This document shows positions 29,381 through 38,478 of a DNA stretch of 64,000 nt, piece by piece (position 1 is the first letter of the stretch; each line of letters starts with the position of its first letter). This DNA is from Marinobacterium mangrovicola. Its GTDB lineage: Bacteria > Pseudomonadota > Gammaproteobacteria > Pseudomonadales > Balneatricaceae. Made by a program: the position numbers and the translations under genes. The notes under the pieces were generated by a model. That model did not search any database. It was not told the DNA's origin and saw nothing but the letters and a program-made list of their open reading frames with translations. The stretch spans positions 1,486,658-1,550,657 of the forward strand of contig NZ_SMFU01000007.1 of NCBI RefSeq assembly GCF_004339595.1. The letters run 5' to 3'.

Positions 29381-29404
29381 CAGGCCGGGTCAAGACCCGG
29401 CCTG
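29381..29404. terminator. Strong hairpin between convergent uspA and uup
   Basis: CAGGCCGGGTC and GACCCGGCCTG pair perfectly over 11 bp with a two-base centre. It starts 15 bp after the uspA stop and runs 15 bp into the 3' end of uup, which is transcribed toward it. No T-run flanks it on the plus strand, so termination efficiency is uncertain. Confidence 0.55.
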
Positions 29405-31288
29405 CATCTCCTCCAGCTCCACCCAGCGCTCCATCAGCGCCTCCAGCTTCAGTTCCTGGGCGCTTAGTGCCTCAAGCCGCTCAGTCACATGGGCATGATC
29501 CTGGCTATAGAAGTCAGCGGCACTGGTTTCCGCCTGCAGCGCCTCAAGCAGCGCTTCAGCCTCCTCCATCTGCGCCGGCAAGGCATCCAGCTCGCGCTGG
29601 AGCTTGTAGCTCAGTTTGCGTCCCGCCTTTGGCTTGTCTGCCTTAGCCTGCCTGGCGGCTTCCGAGGCTTCACTGCCGGCAGGTTTGACCGAAGCCGTCG
29701 CCGCCACTCTACGCTGGCGTAACCAGTCCTGGTATCCACCCACATATTCGGACACGCGCCCCTCACCCTCAAATGCCAGGGTGCTGGTGACCACATTATC
29801 GAGGAAACGACGGTCGTGACTGACCAACAGCAGAGTGCCCTCGTAACTGAGCAGAATCTCCTCCAGCAGCTCCAGGGTTTCCATATCCAGATCGTTGGTA
29901 GGCTCATCAAGCACCAGCATATTGGCGGGCTGACTGAACAGCCGCGCCAGCATGACACGGTTGCATTCACCACCGGAGAGCGCCTTCACCGGCGTGCGGG
30001 CACGCTCGGGGCTGAACAGGAAGTCCTGCAGGTAGCTGATAATATGGCGGTCGCGGCCATTGATAGTGATACTTTCACGGCCGCCGGAGACGTTATCGAT
30101 GATGGTTTTTTCCGGATCCAGCTGGCCACGAAGCTGATCGAAGTAGGCCACCTCCAGCTTGGTACCGAGGCGCACCTTGCCCTGATCCGGTTGTAGCTCG
30201 CCAAGCAGGATTTTCAGCAGTGTACTCTTGCCGGCGCCGTTGGGACCAATCAGACCGACGCGGTCGCCGCGCTGAATCGCCAGGGTCAGATCCTGGATGA
30301 TTGTCTGCCCTTCATAGGCGTGGGAGACGTGCTCAAGCTCTACCACCAGCTTGCCAGACTTGGACGCATCCTCAAGGTTGAACTGGGCAGCGCCCTGACG
30401 CTCACGGCGCTCACCACGCTCCTCACGCAGTTTTTTCAACGCCCGGACACGCCCTTCGTTACGGGTTCGTCTCGCCTTGATACCCTGGCGAATCCATTTC
30501 TCTTCCTGAGCCAGCTTCTTGTCGAACTCCGCATTGCGGCGCTCCTCTTCCTGAAGCTGCGCCTCTTTCTGCTCAAGATACTTGCTGTAATTACCCGGGA
30601 AGGAGCTCAGATGGCCACGATCAAGCTCGATAATCCGCGTCGCCAGGCGATCCACCAGGGCACGGTCATGGGAAATAAACAGGACACCACCACGGAAGGC
30701 CAGAATCTGTTCCTCCAGCCACTCGATGGTTTCTATATCCAGATGGTTGGTGGGCTCATCGAGCAGCAGCAGATCCGGCGCCTGCACCAGCGCAGCACCG
30801 AGTGCCGCTCGGCGACGCCAGCCACCGGAAAGCTCTGCCATGGTCTTATCACCCGGCAGAGAAAGACGGTTTAGGATCGTCTCCACACGCTGTTCCAGGT
30901 GCCAGCCATCGCGGGCTTCCAGCTCATGCTGAAGCGTTTCGAGCTGCGCCAGGGACGCCTGATCATGGCTGTTCGCCAGCGCTTCGTACTCGTTACGCAG
31001 ACGTACGACTTCCGCAAGGCCCGACATCACCACATCTTCGACGCGGCGCTCATCGGCCGCCGGCAGCATCTGCGGCAGCTCGGCGATGCGGATCGCAGGA
31101 TCCTGCCAGTACTGGCCGGCATCGGGATGCTGGTAACCGGAGACCACTTTCAGCAGGGTCGATTTACCCGCCCCGTTCAGGCCCACCAAAGCCACACGCT
31201 CGCCCGGCTCGATCTGCAGGTTTACATGATCAAGCAGCGTGCGTGTCCCGAAACTCACACACAATTCATCAAATTTAATCAGCGGCAT
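29390..31288 (-). CDS. uup: ABC-F ATPase Uup
   Basis: Soluble ABC-F protein with two nucleotide-binding domains and no membrane part, acting on translating ribosomes and linked to suppression of transposon excision. Walker A motifs are GLNGAGKSTLL (residue ~36) and GPNGAGKSTLL (~345). Signature motifs are LSGGWRRRAALG and LSGGECNRVML, and Walker B motifs are LLLLDEPTNHLD and LVLDEPTNDLD. The linker between them is Glu/Lys/Arg rich. A C-terminal coiled coil (about 560-630) is the Uup-type DNA-binding extension, separating it from EttA and YheS. The 632-residue length is normal. Divergent from slt. Confidence 0.95.
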   Translation of the reverse strand: MPLIKFDELCVSFGTRTLLDHVNLQIEPGERVALVGLNGAGKSTLLKVVSGYQHPDAGQYWQDPAIRIAELPQMLPAADERRVEDVVMSGLAEVVRLRNEYEALANSHDQASLAQLETLQHELEARDGWHLEQRVETILNRLSLPGDKTMAELSGGWRRRAALGAALVQAPDLLLLDEPTNHLDIETIEWLEEQILAFRGGVLFISHDRALVDRLATRIIELDRGHLSSFPGNYSKYLEQKEAQLQEEERRNAEFDKKLAQEEKWIRQGIKARRTRNEGRVRALKKLREERGERRERQGAAQFNLEDASKSGKLVVELEHVSHAYEGQTIIQDLTLAIQRGDRVGLIGPNGAGKSTLLKILLGELQPDQGKVRLGTKLEVAYFDQLRGQLDPEKTIIDNVSGGRESITINGRDRHIISYLQDFLFSPERARTPVKALSGGECNRVMLARLFSQPANMLVLDEPTNDLDMETLELLEEILLSYEGTLLLVSHDRRFLDNVVTSTLAFEGEGRVSEYVGGYQDWLRQRRVAATASVKPAGSEASEAARQAKADKPKAGRKLSYKLQRELDALPAQMEEAEALLEALQAETSAADFYSQDHAHVTERLEALSAQELKLEALMERWVELEEMQAGS

Positions 31289-31451
31289 AAAACGTCATGC
31301 ACTCTTTTCAGTTTCAAGCGCGCTAGTCTACCTGAAACAGGGGGTAGAAATGAAAAACCCTCAACGATCGCACATTCTGCTCCAGTCACGGTAGACTGCT
31401 ACCAATTAAAAAGCGTAACCCCAAATCGAGCTATCAGAGGATGAATCGCCG

Positions 31452-33392
31452 ATGAAGCGCCAGAAGCTGCTACCCGTTATCTCTACTCTTTTGCTTCTCA
31501 CCCCTTTATCGACCCAGGTCGCAGCCCTTACCCAACAGCAGGAGCTATACCGCGATACGCTAAAAGCCGCCCGCAGCAGCGACAACCCCCAGGTGGTCAC
31601 AGGGCTCAAGCAGCTCGGCGACTACCCGCTCAAGCCCTATATTCTCTATACCCAGCTCCGAGCCAAGCTCGACCAGCTGGACGCACAGGACGCCCTCAAC
31701 TTCAGCAGTCGTCACCCGGATATTCCTCTCGAGGGGCGTTTACGCTGGGCGCTGGCCAGCTCACTGGGCGAACGCGGCGACTGGCAAGGCTTTTCCCAGC
31801 TGTATGAAACGCTCGATCGACCCAGCACGACCCAGGAGTGCTATGCCGGTCGCGCGGCACTGGCGGCCAACCAACTGAATGAGGCATTCACCATCGCCGG
31901 GCGCCTTTGGGTTGAAGGCAAATCCCAGCCCAATGCCTGCGACCCGCTTTTCGAGCGCTGGATGCAGGCCGGAAAGCTAACCGACGCCCATGCGCTAAAA
32001 CGCGTTTTGGCTGCACTCGAGGCGGGCAACCCTTCACTGGCAAAATACGCCGCCAAACAGGCCAAGAGCCCGGCAACCAAAGAACAGATCGCTTTTGCAC
32101 AATCCCTGTACGAGAACCCGCTACAGCTGCTTGGCAACCCCGCGATCCTCACCAAAGCCAATCCTGAGCACCGCCGTCTGCTGATGCTCGCCGTTAACCG
32201 GCTGCGCCGCTCCGACCTGGATGCCGCCATCGACCTCTGGGTACGTGATCGCGACCGCCTGGCCGTGCCACTCGAGGAGCAGTACGCCATTACCGATCGT
32301 ATCGGCACTTACAAGGCGAAACGCTTCCAGCAGGATTCCGCCCAGACACTGGCGAAACTGGACCCCAACTTCAGCCGCGACGATCTTACCGGTTGGCGGG
32401 CCCGCCTGGCGATGATCGAACAGGACTGGAAAGGCGTTGAGACACTGATAGGAAAGCTATCCGCCGAAGAGCGCCAGACAGAGCGCTGGCAGTATTGGCT
32501 CAGCGTGGCACAGCGCAAACAGGGACAGACGGTCAACGAACAGCTCAAACAACTGAGCAAGGACCGCACCTTCTACGGTTTTCTCGCCGCCGAGCTGAGC
32601 GACTCCCCCTTCAGCATGAATCACGAACCGGCGGCCTTGAATGAGGCCACGCTGACGCGCCTCGCTAACCTGCCCGCATTCCAGCGCATGCACGAACTGT
32701 TCGAACTCGGAGAACTGTATGACGCCCGCTCGGAATGGAACCAGATCACGCAGACACTGACACCGGCAGAACAGCACCTGGCGTCGCACCTGGTCAACAG
32801 CTGGGGCTGGTATACCCAGGGTATTCGCGGCGCAATCCAGAGCGAGCAGTGGAACGATCTGGAAATCCGCTTCCCGGACCCTTTCCGCTCCCTGTTTGAC
32901 ACAGCAGCGGAGCGCAACGGTATTACCAAGACCTGGGCCACCGCCATCGCCCGCCAGGAGAGCGCCTTCTGGATTCAGGCGCGCTCCCACGCCGGCGCCC
33001 GCGGTTTGATGCAGCTGATGCCTGCCACCGCGCGCGACACGGCGAAAAAGCACCAGCTGCCGCTGAACGGCCTGGGCTCACTCTATGATCCGCAGACCAA
33101 CATCGACCTGGGTAGCGCCTACCTGGGTGAGATGTACCGCCGCTTTGACAGCAACCGGGTGTTTGCCACCGCAGCCTATAATGCGGGGCCACACCGGGTG
33201 AATCGCTGGCTCAGGGACCGCGGCGAGCTGCCGCTGGATATCTGGATTGAAACGATTCCGTTCGACGAGACCCGCAACTACGTCCAGAACGTGCTCTCTT
33301 TCGCCGTCATCTACGACACCCGCGCCGGACGTCCGGCACAGCTGCTTAGCGATAGCGAGCAAAAACTGCTGGCGTTCTATCAGGCAGATTGA
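31452..33392 (+). CDS. slt: Soluble lytic murein transglycosylase
   Basis: Periplasmic enzyme that cleaves the MurNAc-GlcNAc bond of peptidoglycan, forming 1,6-anhydro ends. The signal peptide (KLLPVISTLLLLTPLSTQVAA) is cleaved at about residue 26. A long alpha-superhelical domain occupies about residues 30-470. The SLT domain follows: catalytic Glu near residue 502 in AIARQESAFW, then SHAGARGLMQLMPATA and FATAAYNAGPHRVNRWL. The 646-residue length matches Slt70. Its stop overlaps the convergent glutaredoxin-like gene by 13 bp. Confidence 0.95.
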   Translation: MKRQKLLPVISTLLLLTPLSTQVAALTQQQELYRDTLKAARSSDNPQVVTGLKQLGDYPLKPYILYTQLRAKLDQLDAQDALNFSSRHPDIPLEGRLRWALASSLGERGDWQGFSQLYETLDRPSTTQECYAGRAALAANQLNEAFTIAGRLWVEGKSQPNACDPLFERWMQAGKLTDAHALKRVLAALEAGNPSLAKYAAKQAKSPATKEQIAFAQSLYENPLQLLGNPAILTKANPEHRRLLMLAVNRLRRSDLDAAIDLWVRDRDRLAVPLEEQYAITDRIGTYKAKRFQQDSAQTLAKLDPNFSRDDLTGWRARLAMIEQDWKGVETLIGKLSAEERQTERWQYWLSVAQRKQGQTVNEQLKQLSKDRTFYGFLAAELSDSPFSMNHEPAALNEATLTRLANLPAFQRMHELFELGELYDARSEWNQITQTLTPAEQHLASHLVNSWGWYTQGIRGAIQSEQWNDLEIRFPDPFRSLFDTAAERNGITKTWATAIARQESAFWIQARSHAGARGLMQLMPATARDTAKKHQLPLNGLGSLYDPQTNIDLGSAYLGEMYRRFDSNRVFATAAYNAGPHRVNRWLRDRGELPLDIWIETIPFDETRNYVQNVLSFAVIYDTRAGRPAQLLSDSEQKLLAFYQAD

Positions 33393-33646
33393 TCACCAGT
33401 AGCGCAGATAGCCGCAAGAAAGACGCTGAACTGGCCTTCATCAAAGGGCCAGTTTAGCTCCCTGCCTGATCGCGGCTCCCGTACAACGGGTATCCGCGTG
33501 GCGTAGGTGTCCATTAGCACCTCATCGAAAGCGATATCCACCAGGTCCACCTCCGCATCGCCAGGCTTCAGCACTGCGAGTAGCACAGCCACCGCCTCAT
33601 CACAGAGGTGGCATCCATCGGTTGTCATCAATTCGAGATAAGGCAT
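33380..33646 (-). CDS. Glutaredoxin-like (DUF836) protein
   Basis: An 88-residue thioredoxin-fold protein of the glutaredoxin-like DUF836 group. The active-site motif is CHLCDEA near residue 12, with the cis-Pro in TRIPVVRE followed by LNWPFDEGQF. ATG 33646 (MPYLELMTTDG) is preferred because GGAAA precedes it; the in-frame ATG at 33673 has no ribosome site. The redox partner is unknown. It converges with slt and overlaps its end by 13 bp, an arrangement I also recall beside slt in Pseudomonas. Confidence 0.85.
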   Translation of the reverse strand: MPYLELMTTDGCHLCDEAVAVLLAVLKPGDAEVDLVDIAFDEVLMDTYATRIPVVREPRSGRELNWPFDEGQFSVFLAAICATGDQSA

Positions 33647-33784
33647 AAAAATCGTTTCCAGCGCTGTAGACATCTATTGGAGATCGCAGGATACCCACCC
33701 GAGCTTTCACACGCGACCCTGCAGAACACGAGGATCGTCCGCATCACCGGCGCAGATAGGGTATTTTTTTGATGTCAGCTTATG

Positions 33785-33860
33785 CAGACAATACCTTCGA
33801 CGCTCTCACTATTCTCTGCATACGCAGCCTGTCGTTTATCTTCAAAAATCGCTCAAGGCT
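33785..33860 (+). repeat. Imperfect direct repeat upstream of phaC, copy 1
   Basis: It starts CAGACAATA, has TTCTCT 27 bases later, and TCAAAAATC-GC-TCAA 57 bases from the start, ending GGCT. Copy 2 has the same three elements in the same order and similar spacing. Confidence 0.5.
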
Positions 33861-33963
33861 TTAACTGACGGGGCTTTCAGCCAACCGCCCAGAACTAAAA
33901 AAATGACGACAACCTTTCTGCAACAACCCTATGCCACTCTGTTTTGTGCGGATTTGGCGGATA

Positions 33964-34038
33964 CAGACAATAACCTCTCATTATTTGTGGTTGTTCTCTC
34001 CAACGCCTGAGTCTATGCTCAAAAATCAGTCAAATGCT
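33964..34038 (+). repeat. Imperfect direct repeat upstream of phaC, copy 2
   Basis: It starts CAGACAATA, has TTCTCT 30 bases later, and TCAAAAATC-AG-TCAA 55 bases from the start, ending TGCT. It begins 179 bp after copy 1 and ends 62 bp before the phaC ATG. Confidence 0.5.
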
Positions 34039-34100
34039 AAGGGCGCGAGCCCGCAGCTCCGGTACAGCACACCTATACCAGCAATGGAGTCGGCATATCT

Positions 34101-35852
34101 ATGGATAAAAAAACAGAGAGCGGTAACTATTCCATCGATCCTCAGGAGTTCATGAACTACGTCGCACATGAAACCAACAAAGTGCTGGATATGTTTTCAG
34201 CCAGCGGTGGCGACGACATTTTTCGGCAGTTCACCCAGTCCTGGACCGAGCTGGCAACGCGCTCGCTGGAAGATCCGACCGTCTGGATAAAGGCTATCAC
34301 CGATTATCAGCAGGCCCAGTTCAATCTCTGGCGCAACCTGCTCAGCGGCAATACCAGTGAAACTCCGGTAGCCCAACCGGAAAAAGGCGACCGCCGCTTC
34401 CAGGGCGAAGAGTGGTCCACCAACCCGATTTACGATTACATCAAGCAATCTTACCTGCTGACCTCCCGCATGCTGGTGGATATGGCTGCCAACGCCAAGC
34501 TGGCGCCGTCCGAGCAGTCCAAGCTTGAGTTCTACACCAAGCAGTATGTCGATGCCCTGTCACCGACCAACTTCGCACTGACCAACCCGGAAGTTCTGCA
34601 GCAGGCCCTGGAAACCAAGGGCCAGAGCCTCGTCGACGGCCTGCAGAACCTGCTCGCCGATATCGAGAAGGGCCGGATTTCCATGACCGACGAGGAAGCC
34701 TTCGAGCTGGGTACCAACCTGGCGACCACCGAAGGCGCGGTCGTGTTCCAGAACGATATTTTCCAGCTGATCCACTACAAGCCGGAGGGCGATCAGGTCT
34801 ACGAGCGCCCGACACTGATCGTGCCGCCGAGCATCAACAAGTTCTATATTCTCGATCTCCAGCCGCACAACTCCTTCGTGCGCTACTGTGTCGAACAGGG
34901 TCAGAACGTCTTCCTGGTTTCCTGGGTTAACCCGACCGCGGATCAACGCGACCTGAGCTGGGACGACTACGTCCAGGACGGGGTATTGAAGGCGATCGAA
35001 CTGACCAAAGAGATCGGTGGCTCCGAGAAGATCAACGCCGTTTCCTGGTGTGTCGGCGGCACGCTGCTCGCCACCGCTCTGGCATTGATGGCTAACCGTA
35101 AAGACGCCACCGTTGGCTCCGCCACCTTCCTGACCACCCTCACCGACTTCGAAAACCCGGGCGACCTCTGCGTTTTCATCGACGAGTACCAGGTCAAGCA
35201 GCTGGAAAGCAAGGTAAATTCCCAGGGCGTGCTCAACGGCAAGGAGCTGGCCACCTCGTTCAATATGCTGCGCTCCAATGATCTGATCTGGTCCTACGTG
35301 GTCAACAACTACCTCAAGGGCCAGACACCACCGCCGTTCGACATCCTTTACTGGAACAGCGATTCCACCAACCTGCCGGCCAACATGTACACCTTCTACA
35401 TCAACAAGATGTACCTGGAGAACAAACTGTCCGAGCCGGACGGACTGGAAGTCTGCGGCGAGCCGATTGACCTCGGCAAGATCAAGATCCCCTGCTATTT
35501 CCTCTCCACTGTGGAAGATCATATCGCGCCGTGGAAAGGCACCTTTAAGGCGACCGAAACCTTCGGCAGTAACATCGAGTTCGTCCTCGGAGCCAGCGGT
35601 CATGTGGCAGGGGTTATCAACCCGGCCTCCAAAAACCGCCGCAACTACTGGATCAAGGGCGAGCAGGGCCAGGGACCGGACCACTGGCTGGAAACAGCCG
35701 AGCGTCAGGAAGGCTCCTGGTGGCCAAACTGGGCGGAGTGGGTTCGCCGTCGCGCCGGCAAGAAAATCGACGCGCCGAAAGAGTATGGCAACGAAACCTA
35801 CAAAGCGATCGAGCCCGCACCCGGTTCATACGTGCGTCGTCGTATCACCTGA
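34101..35852 (+). CDS. phaC: Class I-like poly(3-hydroxyalkanoate) synthase
   Basis: Polymerises 3-hydroxyacyl-CoA into PHA at the granule surface. The 583-residue length and single-subunit form are class I/II. The N-terminal PhaC_N domain has VWIKAITDYQQAQFNLWRNL; the catalytic part has IVPPSINKFYILDLQPHNSF and VFLVSWVNPTADQRDLSWDD. The nucleophile is Cys317 in AVSWCVGGTLL; the first Gly of the usual G-x-C-x-G box is Ser315. The Asp lies in STVEDHIAPWKGT and the His in GASGHVAGVINP, so the triad is complete. A strong terminator follows. It is unrelated in type to the class III phaE-phaC pair at 3637-5630. Confidence 0.95.
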   Translation: MDKKTESGNYSIDPQEFMNYVAHETNKVLDMFSASGGDDIFRQFTQSWTELATRSLEDPTVWIKAITDYQQAQFNLWRNLLSGNTSETPVAQPEKGDRRFQGEEWSTNPIYDYIKQSYLLTSRMLVDMAANAKLAPSEQSKLEFYTKQYVDALSPTNFALTNPEVLQQALETKGQSLVDGLQNLLADIEKGRISMTDEEAFELGTNLATTEGAVVFQNDIFQLIHYKPEGDQVYERPTLIVPPSINKFYILDLQPHNSFVRYCVEQGQNVFLVSWVNPTADQRDLSWDDYVQDGVLKAIELTKEIGGSEKINAVSWCVGGTLLATALALMANRKDATVGSATFLTTLTDFENPGDLCVFIDEYQVKQLESKVNSQGVLNGKELATSFNMLRSNDLIWSYVVNNYLKGQTPPPFDILYWNSDSTNLPANMYTFYINKMYLENKLSEPDGLEVCGEPIDLGKIKIPCYFLSTVEDHIAPWKGTFKATETFGSNIEFVLGASGHVAGVINPASKNRRNYWIKGEQGQGPDHWLETAERQEGSWWPNWAEWVRRRAGKKIDAPKEYGNETYKAIEPAPGSYVRRRIT

Positions 35853-35880
35853 GCAGATCCCCTCGCGAAAAACCACCATT

Positions 35881-35908
35881 AACGGGGCGCCTTGAGCGCC
35901 CCGTTTGC
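35881..35908 (+). terminator. Terminator after class I phaC
   Basis: AACGGGGCGC and GCGCCCCGTT form a perfect 10-bp GC-rich stem with a 5-base loop (CTTGA), ending in TTT, 28 bp after the phaC stop. It separates phaC from the MATE gene. Confidence 0.75.
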
Positions 35909-35947
35909 TATCATGGCCTGCTTCGAATGTGACCGAGCGCTCGTTAA

Positions 35948-37354
35948 ATGCTTCAGGCCAATACTCTTTCCGATAAAGGCTGCCGCGTTTGCCGCGAGAC
36001 AGGCATGATCCTCGGCCTTGCCTGGCCGATCATGATCACCCAACTGGCTCAGGAGGCGATGGGCTTTGTCGACACCCTGATGACGGCCAGAGCCGGCACC
36101 GACGAACTGGCCGCCATCGCACTGGGCACCAGCCTCTGGCTACCGCTGATGTTGACGATGATCGGCACACTGATGGCCACCACCCCACTGGTGGCACAGC
36201 AGGTGGGCGCAGACCGGGAGGCGGCCACCGGCGCACACCTTGCCCAGGCCTTTAGCATCGCGGCCTGCCTTTCGATCCTTGCGCTATTTTTACTGAATAA
36301 CAGCGAACCGCTGCTGCGCCTGTTTGAACTGCCAGAGCACCTGGCCCGAAAAACCGCTGGCTACCTGGAGGCGATCAGCTGGGGCTTTCCTGCACTGATG
36401 TTTTTCCAGGCTCTGCGCAGTTTTATGGAAGGCTTTGGCTCCACTCGCCCGGTCATGCTGATCGCTTGCGCAGGAGTGCTGCTCAATATCCCACTAAACT
36501 ATCTGTTTATCTTCGGCGGCCTGGGCATCCCCGCGCTGGGTGGCGTAGGCTGCGGCTACGCCACCGCTATCGTATTTTGGAGCGGGTTCATCCTGGCTAC
36601 GGCCCAGCTGTTACGATCAGCCCGCTTTCGCCAGGTGCGCAACAGCTGGCAATGGATACTGCCGAGCCTGACTGCTTTGATCCATTTTCTTCGCCTTGGC
36701 GTACCCATAGGGTTCGCACTGTTGATCGAATCGAGCATGTTTTCGGTAATCGCACTGCTGATTGCCAACGATGGGGCCGAGGTAATTGGGGCACACCAGA
36801 TCACCTTCAGCCTGACCGGCGTAATCTTTATGATTCCGCTGAGCCTGGCGCTGGCCCTGACTATCAGGATCGGACAGTTGATCGGCGGGAGTGAGCATCA
36901 GAAGGCGAGATTTACCGCCCGCATCGGGCTTGGCCTGACCCTGCTGATAGCACTGGCGAACTCCGCTTTACTTCTGCTGGCTGGCCCCGAACTCGCCTCG
37001 ATCTATTCAGATTCTGCAAGGATGATCGAGCTCACCGTAGCACTGATCGGCATCGCAGCACTGTTTCAACTGGCGGACGCCATGCAGGTCTGCGCTGGAG
37101 GTATGCTCAGGGGCTACAAGGATACGGCCGTCACCCTGGCGGTGGTGTTCCTGGCCTACTGGATCATTGGCCTGCCTGCAGGGCATCTGCTGGCACGCCA
37201 TTGGGAACTCGGCGTCGCCGGTTACTGGTGGGGACTGCTGGCCGGCCTGACCACCGGCGCCGTCCTGCTGACAAGTCGGCTTTATAGGATAAGTCATGCG
37301 CGCACTACTGCTAACAGCACTGCTGACCAGCTTGGCGGTCAGCGGCTGCAGTAA
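35948..37354 (+). CDS. norM: MATE-family efflux transporter (NorM-like)
   Basis: Cation-driven multidrug/organic cation exporter of 468 residues with twelve membrane helices. Family pieces: LGLAWPIMITQLAQEAMGFVDT, MATTPLVAQQVGA, SWGFPALMFFQALRSFMEGFG (short part: FFQALRSFMEGFG), NIPLNYLFIFG and the C-terminal MQVCAGGMLRGYKDT. The start at 35948 keeps the short cytosolic leader ending CRET before the first helix; ATG 36005 would start within it. Neither has a good ribosome site. Its last 59 bp overlap the DUF3080 gene in another frame. The substrate is not predictable. Confidence 0.9.
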   Translation: MLQANTLSDKGCRVCRETGMILGLAWPIMITQLAQEAMGFVDTLMTARAGTDELAAIALGTSLWLPLMLTMIGTLMATTPLVAQQVGADREAATGAHLAQAFSIAACLSILALFLLNNSEPLLRLFELPEHLARKTAGYLEAISWGFPALMFFQALRSFMEGFGSTRPVMLIACAGVLLNIPLNYLFIFGGLGIPALGGVGCGYATAIVFWSGFILATAQLLRSARFRQVRNSWQWILPSLTALIHFLRLGVPIGFALLIESSMFSVIALLIANDGAEVIGAHQITFSLTGVIFMIPLSLALALTIRIGQLIGGSEHQKARFTARIGLGLTLLIALANSALLLLAGPELASIYSDSARMIELTVALIGIAALFQLADAMQVCAGGMLRGYKDTAVTLAVVFLAYWIIGLPAGHLLARHWELGVAGYWWGLLAGLTTGAVLLTSRLYRISHARTTANSTADQLGGQRLQ

Positions 37355-38369
37355 ACCCACCGCCCGGGATATGCTGGAAACGTACACCGAACGTGTAGGC
37401 AATGCGCTGGAGCAGGAGGTTGAGACCGATTTCGACCTTGCCCTGTCGCAACGTCCCGCCTATCCGCCGCGACGCGAGCGCCTGCTGGAGATTCCAGACA
37501 TCCGCGAGGGGCTGATCGATGTTCTCGACTTCAGACACTGCGACCTGCTCTACCGCATCGCTGAACGCAACACTTCACTGGCCAAACTGGCGCCAGGATC
37601 CCAGCGCCTGATCTACGAACTGGAGATGCTACCGGCCCTGAGAGAATGCCATGACAAACTTGCAAACAGCGATGATGAGGACCTCCAGGAGCTCGACGCC
37701 CGCCTGAAGACAATCATCGATAGCAAACAGCAAAGCCTGCCCAGACTGGCCTGGAACGCGATCTACAATAGCGAAGAGATGGAGCAGCAGTTCGCTCTTG
37801 GCGCGCCGCCCCTGCCACAGAGCGAGCAGGGAACCACCCCAGCGCCGACAGAAGCCCTGCAGCACTTTGCCGATATTGCCAGCCTCTCACAGCGACAAAA
37901 CTGGCAGACACCGGCCTTTACACAAAATCTTGAAAAAGATTTCGAACAGCTCTACCGCTCAAGCTTTGGCGCCGAATGGCTTACCAGCCTGGCACTGCTG
38001 ACACATACTCTCGAACAAACAGCCGCGGCAATCGATCGCCGCCTGGAGCGCCGGCCTATCTGCTTCAAGCAGCAGCCAAATAACCAGGCGCGCATCATCC
38101 GCAATGTATTTCAGCAGTTCTATGCGGGACAGTTCCAGCCCTACCTGTCAGCGGTGGAACGCGCCGGGCGCACCTGGCGCGAACAGCAACTTACCATCAC
38201 ACAACAACTCCCCCTGCCTCCGGCCGCAGCCGAATTCTTCACTGCGGTATTTGATGCGGAACGACCGGATGCCCTCTGGCATCGCTACATTAAGGCCCGC
38301 GACCAACACACCCAAAACTGGCAGCGTTTACTACGCCAGTGCGGGATGATGCCGGGCAGCCAGTCTTAA
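37296..38369 (+). CDS. DUF3080 family lipoprotein
   Basis: A 357-residue predicted lipoprotein: signal MRALLLTALLTSLAVSGC with lipobox LAVSGC, lipidated Cys at residue 18, no Asp at +2, so probably outer membrane. The helical body (RMEs such as DFRHCDLLYRIAERNTSLAK and YELEMLPALRECHDKL) matches my recollection of DUF3080, which has no known function. The start must be ATG 37296 because the signal begins there and AGGATAAG precedes it. This gives a 59-bp overlap with norM in another frame, with both genes convincing. Confidence 0.85.
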   Translation: MRALLLTALLTSLAVSGCSKPTARDMLETYTERVGNALEQEVETDFDLALSQRPAYPPRRERLLEIPDIREGLIDVLDFRHCDLLYRIAERNTSLAKLAPGSQRLIYELEMLPALRECHDKLANSDDEDLQELDARLKTIIDSKQQSLPRLAWNAIYNSEEMEQQFALGAPPLPQSEQGTTPAPTEALQHFADIASLSQRQNWQTPAFTQNLEKDFEQLYRSSFGAEWLTSLALLTHTLEQTAAAIDRRLERRPICFKQQPNNQARIIRNVFQQFYAGQFQPYLSAVERAGRTWREQQLTITQQLPLPPAAAEFFTAVFDAERPDALWHRYIKARDQHTQNWQRLLRQCGMMPGSQS

Positions 38370-38478
38370 GCGCCAGCTAACTGGACTTGAGCGACTCTCG
38401 GTTTTCCCCCAAGATGAGGGCGCTCAACCCCGCTGGACAGGGCATAGAACTATCTCAGAGCTCAGCAGGCGCAAGCGC

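Larger units (their letters stand above)
33674..34100. promoter_or_regulatory. Long AT-richer upstream region of class I phaC with duplicated block
   Basis: No convincing gene lies in these 427 bases; a 74-codon open frame from 33931 overlaps phaC and looks spurious. The stretch is visibly richer in A/T than its surroundings. It contains two copies of an imperfect block of about 75 bp, at 33785-33860 and 33964-34038, described as a repeat. It probably holds the phaC promoter and regulatory sites, perhaps bound by PhaR. Confidence 0.6.

Noticed and set aside
33931-34155. 74-codon frame running into phaC
   Set aside because: Overlaps phaC in another frame, no ribosome site, and the region has repeat-like regulatory character.
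34560-35684. 374-codon open frame antisense to class I phaC
   Set aside because: The sense strand encodes an intact PHA synthase; the antisense product shows no recognisable motif, signal or ribosome site.
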